From: Priapulus caudatus
Lineage: Eukaryota > Priapulida > Priapulimorpha > Priapulimorphida > Priapulidae
Length of the DNA: 20,822 bases
NCBI RefSeq assembly: GCF_000485595.1
Contig: NW_014577065.1
Location: forward strand, 866,057 to 886,878
Direction of reading: 5' to 3'
Shown here: positions 1-10,200 of the stretch, piece by piece
How positions within the stretch are numbered: the stretch's first letter is position 1
How the letters are laid out: each line of letters opens with the position of its first letter
The notes under the pieces: generated by a model
The model's input: only the letters and a program-made list of their open reading frames with translations
The model's database searches: none
What the model was told of the DNA's origin: nothing
Position numbers and translations under genes: made by a program

Positions 1-465
1 GACGAGGTGGCCTAAAGCCACACTTGGATGTGGCTATCTATCGCCTGTCATTTTAGCCTGTGCACCAAATATAAAATTCTATAATACTTTCTAATGTGGC
101 AGGCGGTCATATCCTGGGTTGCATATGCCCAGTATCTGCTAAAATGACGCGTTTTTCGGCGAATATATACACATACATGTATCTGAGATAATGCTGCCAG
201 AAACACTATGTCTGGGATACCCTGCAAGCTAGAGCGTCATACCATCTCCTACACGAGCCATAGCAATAGACTTTTATCCCATAAATCTACACACGGGTAG
301 GCCTACTCCCGCCCCAGTTTAAATACGTTTTTGAATCAAAATATGATAGGGCGTCGTACCATCATTTACAAGAGCCATAGCAATAGACTTCTATCACATA
401 AATCTACTACCCGGTACTCCAGCTTCATACGTTTTTGAATCAAAATATGTTCTTTAGCGAGTTAC

Positions 466-477
466 TGCGCATGCGCG
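466..477. promoter_or_regulatory. NRF1-like palindrome TGCGCATGCGCG, copy 1
   Basis: The 12-mer matches the palindromic core recognised by animal NRF1 (GCGCATGCGC). It lies at the end of repeat copy A, about 740 bp before the proposed AHI1 start codon. The match is seen directly; binding is inference. Confidence 0.4.
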
Positions 478-804
478 AACCCGCATTTTAGCCTGAGGAA
501 CAAAATATAAAATTTTAGCATATAATTTGCTAATGTGGCAGACGGCCGTATCCTGGGTTGGATATGCCCAGTACCTGTTAAAATGACGAGTTTATCGGCG
601 AATATATACACGTACGTACATGACTTGTATCTGAGAGAATTCTACCCGAAACACTCTGTCCAGGGTACCCTGAAAGATAGGGCGTCGTAGCATCTTTTAC
701 AAGAGCCATAGCAATAGACTTCTATCACATAAATCTACACACGGGTACCCCGCTCCAGTTTAAATAAGTTTTGGAATCAAAATATCAGTTATTCAGTTTG
801 TTAC

Positions 805-816
805 TGCGCATGCGCG
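805..816. promoter_or_regulatory. NRF1-like palindrome TGCGCATGCGCG, copy 2
   Basis: This is the same 12-mer at the equivalent place in repeat copy B, about 400 bp before the proposed AHI1 start codon. It is unchanged although the surrounding unit has diverged, which could be chance or constraint. Copy C has lost this part of the unit. Confidence 0.4.
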
Positions 817-1214
817 AGCCAGGATGTATATAGGGACTCTATCATCGGTTGCATATGCCCAGTATCTGTTAAAATGACGAGTTTTCGGCGAATATGTATA
901 CACGTAAATGTAGGCTATCTGAGAGAATTCTGTCTGAAACACTATCCGGGGTACCCTACATTACAAGATAGGGCGTCGTACCATCTTTTACAAGAGCTAT
1001 ACCATCTTTTACAAGAGCCATAGCAATAGACTTTTATCCCATAAATTTACACACGGAAAGTTCTACAAAGGGAGATGAAGAAGAAGATAAGGGTCAGACC
1101 ATAAATTATATAGAATACAGATCAAAAAATATTTCTTCAACCAATTTTCTGATTGGGTAATTTTGCGTAAGTAATTTTTGTCGATGTTTGGCGCTGTGGT
1201 CGGGCAACACAACT

Positions 1215-1224
1215 ATGGCGGCAG
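1215..1224 (+). CDS. AHI1: AHI1 exon 1 (coding part, start codon)
   Basis: ATG GCG GCA G is followed at once by the strong donor GTAAGA. Context is good for initiation (A at -3, G at +4). An in-frame TAA at 1158-1160 closes the frame upstream. The phase joins cleanly to exon 2 and gives MAAD. An upstream ATG at 1184 would run through the same donor to a stop in exon 2, so it is not the start. If exon 1 were wrong, the ATG at 3113 in exon 2 is the alternative. Confidence 0.6.
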
Positions 1225-4200
1225 GTAAGAATGCGAGATTGCAGTTATTATGGAAGTTATACAATACACACAGTATATTATAGCCTGTACGTGTAAAAAC
1301 ATCTTCAAACTAAACATAGACATAACTAAAAAACATATTCAAATTAATAAGTAACTAGTAACCTCATTACTTCAAATAGTCGTCTATTCAAATGTTACAT
1401 TATTATCAAATGATCCCTCGATCTCTGTCAGTCTGTGTGTTGACTGTTGGTGAATCCAATCAATAAAATTTGAAATGATAATCCCTCAGGCTCAAATAAA
1501 TCGAAGAATTAATACGTGTAGACAAATAAGGTCTCACCTGTTAGCGTACATATTACTGATTATTTATGATACAAATTACTACAGCAAACTTGCAGCTGAA
1601 CTTGAGATCCGCAAAAGTGAAATATGAGAGAATGGCTGAATGCTGCCACAAAAACATTGTAAATGATTGTTGACAACTGTCCTGATACTTACTTAGTACT
1701 AGTACTACTACTAAACATAATACAAAACAACTAAAAGGTAACCGTTTTCTTTGAGGTATACCTAGTTCTTCAATAGGTTTTGAATTAGTAAAAATTTTGT
1801 AATAGATTATTAGATATGTTTTGTACAGCATCTACCTTAGTCCTGCAGCCTGGTTGGCAAATCCAGACCTATTTATACTATCTGTACTTGGTTCAGGCTG
1901 TACATACGTACAAATCTATATAGATACATTTTCAAAGACATACCCTATGCAAAAATAAAGTGTTACAATAAATTACTTGAATGTTTCACAAATAACAAAT
2001 GAGATTCACACAACTGAGAAGTGGCACCATTACTTCTACTTCTACTTCTACTTCTATACTGGACAGTCCCTAAGGAATAAACGTCCAGGGCTATAGCTAG
2101 CCATGGTGTGTGTGACCTAGCTTGGGTACAGCCAGGTAGTTAGCCTTTTTTAGCCGAGTGTAGGGTGTAGTATAGTGTAGTTTAGCTTTCATTAGATAGT
2201 GTGAAGGGTGGCAATGATAGACTGTTGAGATATTAATCAATGGCTATGTTACATTGCTTTATATAGCTCAGTAGTTGAGTGTTCCCACCCCAGTTCCATT
2301 GATCCAGTGGTCGATTTCTACAATTGATTGTTGTTCAATGTTGTTGTAGATAGCCACTTTGGTGTCAGACTTGTGCTGTCATTTTTTGATCGATGTATAG
2401 GCCTATTTATGATTGGAGTTGGAGTTAAAGGTGGAATTAAACAGTCAGGCATGGTTATGATTAGGGTTGATGTTGGGGGTTTGGCCTTACTATGCTATGC
2501 TCACAGAATAATCATAGCATATTCTAATTTAAGTCTGTGATATAAGGTAAACTGACAGCAGGCTAATCACTGGATCGTGTGCATTTCTAAGTTTACTTCA
2601 TGATAGGCTGCCTTTATATAAATTTTTCTCATGAGAAAGAGCTAGGTAATCACTGGAGGGTTATCACCATAACATGACATGTTGTTTTTGCACAGATTGG
2701 GTAGATGCATAGGGCCCAGAGGGGGTTGTACTCAATTGAGTCAGTTAGACATATCACAAGTGGCCCCCAATACATTATAACATAGATATACTAGGGAAGT
2801 TAGAGACGTATACATCAAGCTTTGAAAACCAGCATGAGTGTGTTGAGATTGTCAATAGTAAAGACTGCTGGAAATTAAGGCATTTCGGTTGGGCAATTAA
2901 GACATGTTGGAGGATTTATGGGATGTCACAAATTAGCTTCAGCTTTGTAGAAATGTCAGAACCAAAATACATTGAAAGCCTGTATTGAAGCCTGCTATAG
3001 GTAGAGCTATATCAGTTCATGAAGCGTGGCAAGTTTGCCTGAATGAATTTATCATTATATAGCCAGTTTCATTATAAAATTACAAACGTTTTGCTGTAAT
3101 TTTTAAGATGTGATGCAGAAGAGCTCAAACAAATTACATAAGCTGAAGACAACCAAGGCTCATCATCACCATGATGATGAAACTCCACTAGGTAACTAAA
3201 ATAAAATTTTACATTAAAAAAATATTGGGCGCTAGTATTATATAAATGATGAGTACATTTATAAATAGCACTCTAGATAGAAAATACAAGTTAGCATTTA
3301 ACTGAATAAAAAATCTTTTGGGGTACGTATGCCAGATTAAGTAAAAAATATCTTTGCCGTGGGTTGATTAAATAGTGTGTCACAAAGTAAAATATGACAT
3401 AATATCTATAATTTGGTGGATTGTGGCAGCTTTGCAGTGCTTAGTTGAGCGATTTTTTTATGCAGCATTTCCTCAACATGTTTAAATTATTTGGAAATAT
3501 GTAATTGTTCTCTACCACTTGAGCAAGCTAATCAATGTCTATACATTTTCAGCTGGTGAAAATGTGAAGCAGGCTAGGCAGCAAACTAAGTCAAAACTTG
3601 ATGAACTACTCAAGGCTGCTATAAATACAGAGTAAGTTACATACCGACAAAGTATATTAGGCATTTATTATTACAGTCCGACCTTTATCCGGCCATCCGT
3701 TATCCGAAAATCTCTATTAACCGGCCGCGATCTTGCAGTGTATGTTCTCTGTTTTTTCATTCATTTCCACTTAAAAATCTCGCTCAAAGCTCGCTCGAAA
3801 CTTGCGCGATGTACCACCCGTACATGTGTATGCGTGCGTGCGTGTTGTCCGCTCATGTCCACTATGCCTCCGGACAACTTTCATCTGTTAACGAACAACT
3901 TTTACTAGCGGACGTTAGTGAAACGCGCTACGCACTCGCGATTTATCGAGCCCCGTATTTCAATCAAAGGCGCCGCTTGCACGCACATGGCTGGAAAAAC
4001 GCGGCATGGCTGTGTCAGATTTTCGTGACATCACTGTACACATGTATATCACATGTCAACAAGAAAACCACGGTATTGAGCTGGGAACGATATGATAATT
4101 CTAAAATATTACACCGCGATAATATCGCAATACCGGTATACTGCTGCAACCCTAGTATCCGTCTCTTCTCACACACTCGATATGGGGTGAGTTACACGTG

Positions 4201-7200
4201 ATAGTAAGATACACGTCCCGGCCTTCTCGACGTGTGAGAAGGGACGGGTACCAGTCTAGGTGCGTTCACTGGGAAAGCTGCAAACGACATCTGAATTCGA
4301 GCAAATCGGTGCAGAATTGCATTTAAAAAAAGATTTTTTCAAGTACATGTAGGTTCCATTTATATTATTTGTATTCGTCAGTATTCGAATAATGATGACG
4401 TGAATAACGAATACGTATCGTCCAACAACAATATTCGGTGCACCGAATAAGCGAGTGTATCGATCGTTACAGCCCTAGATCTCAGCACAAAAGAAACAAA
4501 CATAAACCGAAGTGGTACAATTTCTGTTTTATTTCATTTTATTTCCATTTCATATAAATCATAAAACACGACAGTTTCTTACAAATAATCATAGCAACGA
4601 GTAAATACATTATCACATGCATAAACCTAGCTCCAAGAAACGGTCTTGCTAGGGTTAGAATACCATCAGTTATTTCATCAGAATACTATCATTTATAGAC
4701 AATCAGTCGCACAGCCTCGTTGGGCTAGCATAAACCCTACTAAACTGCATAGTAATGCTGTGTTTGAGCATAACTCTCATATCCGGCCAAATCCCATATC
4801 CGGATGGGTGCTGGTTTCGACGTGGCCGGATAAAGTAGGTCGGACTGTACTTGTTGTTCAATATGTAAATTACACTGCCACGTCAGATGCTGTAGATTAT
4901 AATATATCTAAAATATGTCCTGTTATTATTATTACACGTTGATATGTCATAGTTTTAAAGAATCTTAAATGATTTCAATGGGCACTACATCGCCATCCTC
5001 TTGTTCTTAAAGATGGATGGAATATTTGTGGAAATAGTAATAATCAATAATAACTATTTGTAGGGAACCAAGACTAAAACCAAAGAAGAAAAAGAATGGA
5101 AACCACTCCATGGTAAAAATACAATGAATGTGTCAAATCCAAAGTTGAAATGTCCTAACAAGAGCCGTATGCATGTATAAGAATGACTCACAGCAGTCCT
5201 AATCCAATAATAATTTCTGTTGTGCAAGCATTTTAACATCTGCCATTACTTATTTTATGCACATATTATGAGAGAGGTCTTATTAAAACTGTGCTTTATC
5301 TACGTATAATTATTGCGAGAATGGAAAAGCTATTGTGTGTATATCTTTAGATCGATTCTCTAAAGCGTGACATAGAAAAAAACTCTGAAGATGGGTCGCT
5401 ACTCGCAAATATGTATGATCCGGATGGCAGCACCAAAGACAGTGGATATACCAAACAAAGACACCACAAGATTATTGGTAACCTTGATTCCATAATTTTT
5501 ATTAAATCATAAATTGTGGGTTGGTAATATTGCATCCTAAATGTGACATTGATTCTTACCTTTAGTGTCTACTAGTGAATTGAAAAAAATCTCAATTTGC
5601 TTCTTTAGAATTATATCTTAGCCTGAGAAATCAAAATGATTTTTCATCGATCGTAATTGCACCAACTTCTAACGAACAAGTGAATCATATCTACCAAAAA
5701 TTTAGCAATATTTGTTGTAGGTTAAGCCAATGATAGGTACAGCAAGGACCAGGCATTTTTTTCTGAGCTGATTTGCTATAGCACAAAGCCTATGCATATT
5801 TCAGGTGAAGACAACCTTGCATATGAGGATGAAACAATCACCACGCTGCCAAGAAAGCAGAAGAAGAAGAAGAAGAAAAATGAATCTCGAAGGCAACCAT
5901 CTTGCCATGACCGGTAATGCAATGTGAATAAATGCAATGCTGCAGCTTATGGTACCAAATAATAAGTGCTTGGGATGGTATATGTACATATCTCTTGTCA
6001 TAAAAGTGAGCTATGATAACTTGGCTGCTATTGCGTTTTATTGAGAAATCGTTTTGAATATCATGGTGTCCTTTCTGGGGACAGTAATATTGTTATGTTT
6101 TTTTCTAGCGAAATGTCTATATCAGAGTTGCAAAGAGATAGCAGTGCAGTACATGGAGGGGAAGCAGAAGAAATCTCACGAACACCAAAAAAGAAAAAGA
6201 AAACCCAGAGAACATCAGTAGCAGATGACATATCACATCAAAGGTGAATATTTGACATTGTTATATCACTGGTAAAAATTATGAATTTAGCTTAGTGAAC
6301 AGTTCTGTGACCTATCATTAATATGGCTTCTGTATTAATTGACTGCCATAATGTAGAGCAATATCAATTTAATGTTTTCTCACACTAATAATGGCATTGT
6401 AGGCAGTGATGAAAAGCCTATTGGCATATTACGTTAATTTTACATATAACAAAACAATCATTGCTTGTGGTCCCTGAGAATCTGACAGTAATGGTACAAT
6501 GTTTGTGGCAGATGTATTAGATAAGATACCTCTAGTCATCAGAAAGGAAGCAATATTAGTTACAATTTAAAAGCTAAAAATGATTTTGCATCTGCCTTTT
6601 TTTCAGTTTCTTGTTTGTATAATGGAAATTTTTAAAGCATTTCAGTTTAAATTGACCATTTATTTTCAATATAGGAATATCTATTGTACCTTATGATGAG
6701 GAGATCGTCAGTTGTAAGCAAAATTACGTGTGCCTTAAATAGTGGGTTGCTTGAAGCCGATTTGGATAGAAGTCTGTTTTTTATTATTCACCCATGTTTC
6801 AATAGCATTATAGCCTTTGCCAGGTGCATGATGGCTAATCATACATGCATACATGTATCAGTTTTATCCCATTAAAATGTGTGCCCATGGCCTATAGTAT
6901 CGCTGCCGTAATGTTACATGTGGTTCATTTCCTGATCATGTAAAGGAATCATATCTAAAATTGTGGACATGGCAGAATTGACTGTTGAAACCAGCCTTAT
7001 GCTTTACGGAGAGAGGCCGAGGAGACTTGTATATATTTTTTCCTATATTAAACTCACCACTTGCTAACAAATATGTGAATATTACGCGCAGAACTGTGAC
7101 ACCGCCAGTACCTAAACCCAGGTCTTCATTGCCGTCCACACCGATCAAGGCCAAGCCGGTTCACGCAGAACCATTGCCTCCGTCCAGAAAGAAGAAGAAG

Positions 7201-10200
7201 AAGAAACCCGATGAACTGCCAGAAGAAGAAGAAATCGAACTCAAGGACCTGTCGGTAATCATTGACAGACACAATTTCTGTTGCCGTTTATTGTCTCTTT
7301 TAGTTTGATTGGGTGGAAAGCAAAGCGATATTGCAAAAAATGAGTTGCTAAATTGAAAAAAAAAACAATGCACCACATAGATGTGATTTACTCGTTATTA
7401 TTAGAAGAGAAAATCTTCGATACGAAAGAACTTGGAAGAGACTGAAATTGTAACTGCTCAAGGGGAACAGGAAGAGGCTCTACCAGATGAAGAAGCAACC
7501 ACTGCTAAAGTTAAAAAGAAGAAAAAGAAGGAAGGTACGCAAGATAATTTGCTACTCAAGATTGTTACCATTTTACTACTCTCAACCCACAGGGTATTTC
7601 ATCAAAAATGGTGCCTTACTTGTTAAGAAGAACATCATCAGATAGTAATTTTTATCATTGTGTAGAAAAGGTTCCTCATCGAAAAGATAGTCATTATGAG
7701 GATCCTCTACCTCATCATTACATCGTAGTTGTTTTATTTTCCTATATAAACAGTGCGGCTTGTCGAGCCTGGGGAAGAAACGGCTGCTGCGGCTGCTGCC
7801 AGCAGTGCTGCTGCAGAGGACACGAGCCCACAGATAGCAGACGATGGCCGGGTGCTGAGTGTAACCATTCACAAAACAGATAGACTTCAGACAGACTTTC
7901 TTGTCTCCCATCCTCTTGTCAAAGTGCATGTGATAGATGGAGCTACTGGACAGTATATGAAGAAGTTCAATAAGTGGGTTATCAATATTTATTGTTTGTT
8001 CATAATGAGATTTGTCTCTAGATATATGGAACACAGAATCAGATTAGGATTCAGAATATCAGTATCGACTCAATCTAGTCATAAGGAGGAATATATATTT
8101 ATTCATATCATTAAATAGCATGCATGCCAAGAAAACACATATAGAGCAAGATGTGTATTAAACAGTAAAATATGTTGTATTAAATTACAATTATATAGCA
8201 CTTGCTACTAGATATTTTTCTATGTAAGTAATTTTACATTTTATTTCCATCTTCTGTTTTCAGGGAAAGGTCTGTCACTTCATATTATGAGATGCAGAAT
8301 CGAACTGTAGACCACATTCTGCCAATTGCGACACAGCCTTTTGACTTCAAAATACGAAAGTAAGATCATACTATTTATTGGCTAAGATAATATAAGATAA
8401 GATAAGGCACATGTTTATATGCAAGAAATGGCAATACTTCATTATGGCATTCTACATGTGACGTCTGGGAGTATCTCTTGTTTAAGGATACACTCAGGGT
8501 TACAGACAGGTACCCGGGCTATGAAGGGCACTACAATATGACTGCTCATTAAATCCAATCAAACACACATCTATTTAATAACCGAGGAGTCGCTCTACAC
8601 TCACCATGAAAATTATCACAGAAACCTCATCGCTAATTACGTGACAGCACAAATTGTAAATTTATATGAAAAAAAATGCTTTTATCAACATTTCTCAGAA
8701 ACAGCAAAGGGCTGGAACCTAAATGTTTAGCCATAAGTTGTTCATAGTATGCACTAGTAAAGGGTCCATGGAATTGCAAGAAATAAGTTGAAAAGATGCA
8801 CGAAAATCTTTAATGTTTTTATGACACAACAATAATGTAAATAAAGACCCAAAACTTCTAAAATATAATCTTTCATAAAAAATCCAGAGAGCCCTTTACT
8901 CCATTATGTGTTAGCATTGAAACAGAACCAAAATCTTTCGAATCGGAGTTGTGAGTTCTGAGAATCGATATTGAAACATCTGCAACTGCAGCATTACTAA
9001 CAACATTAGAGTTGTGTGTTTAAAAGGCAAACCGAGGCTTGCACAGCCAGCCAGGTTGGCATACAGAGGGGATTTTGAACTGTTTGGGAGACCACATACT
9101 TATTAATCAACACATGCATAGCTGCATCTATCAAATAAAATGGGTACCGTTGATATTTTGACCAAATTTCACCTGCAACCCTGAATCTGTCCTTAAGAAT
9201 TACCATTATTGCACTTTAAAAGTTTGCACATACATACACGTGCACAAACTGTACACAGTAACAGATGTAACGCTATGTTAAGTCATCTACATGTATGTGT
9301 GTTTAGTTAATTTGACTTTCTGCATTCAACTATCAGATCAAATGGCAGTGGAGATCTCGCCAGCCTATAAGTAGAATCCAGTGGAAGGTCATGCACCCCC
9401 TCTGGTGGCTTGAATGTGAAGTCCTGCACTAATGTTGTCAGGAATAGAAATATCACCATCTCAGCCAATTGAGAGCCAACACAGAGTCTTTGTCCTGTTT
9501 AGGTATAAAAAAGGTACATGACATGAATCAAAGCTATCTCATGAAAATGAGAAACACATCAGAGTAAAAAATTATTCCCATCCGATATATTTGGCTTTAC
9601 TCTCTACAAATTGCGAAATGGCATGCATCGATGTTGGATGCCAGTAGGCAAATGAGTACATCATCAATGAAATAGAATAAAAGTTTGGAAGTCTAGAGTG
9701 ATAGGTTTAACAGATTAAAGGTGATGTAGTAGTGACAGTATAATACATCAGAGAGGAGTAATGAATCTAAGGTTTTCAATACCCACCAATAGAGAAGGGA
9801 ATGAGTGTGCTGCACTCTGTATACTCTCCCTGGGGGGTCAGCCAGCGATCGGGAGAGAATCTGTGTGGGTTGAGCCACAATGACTCATCGTGATGCACCG
9901 CCCACAGATTAGCACAGACCTGGGCGTTGGCAGGTATGTCGTAACCTTGCAGTGTGGTGGCACCAACTTTCAGCATGTGCTGCGGGGGCACGCAGACAAC
10001 ACTGGCGTGCCGCAGCACCTCTGATATGAACGCCTGCACGTGAGGCAGGCGACTGCGCTCGCTGTACGATGGGTAGCCGGATGCACCGCACACCTGTGAG
10101 TGGACGCAGAATGAGCCATATTTGAGAGTCAGTGAGTCTATTGCAGCAGCAGTTTTAGTAAAATTCATTAGCGGTTTACACTGCAGGGTTGCAGTAGAAG

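Larger units (their letters stand above)
46..1057. repeat. Diverged tandem repeat array upstream of AHI1
   Basis: Three imperfect copies of one unit stand head to tail. Copy A starts near 49 and copy B near 484, a period of about 435 bp. Copy C starts near 845 and lacks the first part of the unit. Shared landmarks are the block around TGCATATGCCCAGTA (about 120, 560, 850), the GGCGAATAT block, and a sub-unit starting GGGCGTCGTACCATC (about 232, 350, 680, 969), which is itself duplicated inside copy A. The copies differ by many substitutions and small indels, so the array is not recent. No reading frame runs through it. It may continue left of the window. I cannot assign it to a named family. 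Confidence 0.85.
3674..4847. mobile_element. TA-flanked element with CAG-type inverted ends (pogo/Tc1-mariner-like)
   Basis: The left end reads CAGTCCGACCTTTATCCGGC. The right end, read from the other strand, is CAGTCCGACC, a 3-bp insertion TAC, then TTTATCCGGCC. TA stands outside both ends (3672-3673 and 4848-4849), as expected for a TA target duplication. Sub-terminal ATCCGGCC and TATCCG words recur at both sides. The interior of about 1.1 kb has no transposase frame, so it is non-autonomous. CAG ends and the TA target suggest a pogo/Tigger-like relative; the superfamily is inferred. It lies wholly inside AHI1 intron 3. Confidence 0.85.

Noticed and set aside
46-1057. CRISPR-like or gene-family array
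   Set aside because: Units are long, diverged and non-coding, with no constant repeat and unique spacer pattern, in an intron-bearing animal genome.
1190-1212. RFX X-box, expected for a ciliary gene, near GGGCAACAC
   Set aside because: Only one half-site is present; the opposite half does not match, so no X-box is claimed.
1184-1224. Alternative AHI1 start at ATG 1184
   Set aside because: It reads through the same donor in another phase and meets a stop in exon 2; at most it is a short upstream frame.
3809-4201. 130-residue plus-strand open frame
   Set aside because: Lies inside the TA-flanked element, shows no transposase motifs and crosses a hAT-like end fragment.
7582-8034. 150-residue minus-strand open frame
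   Set aside because: It is antisense to AHI1 exon 10, which has clear family similarity; the frame is a shadow.
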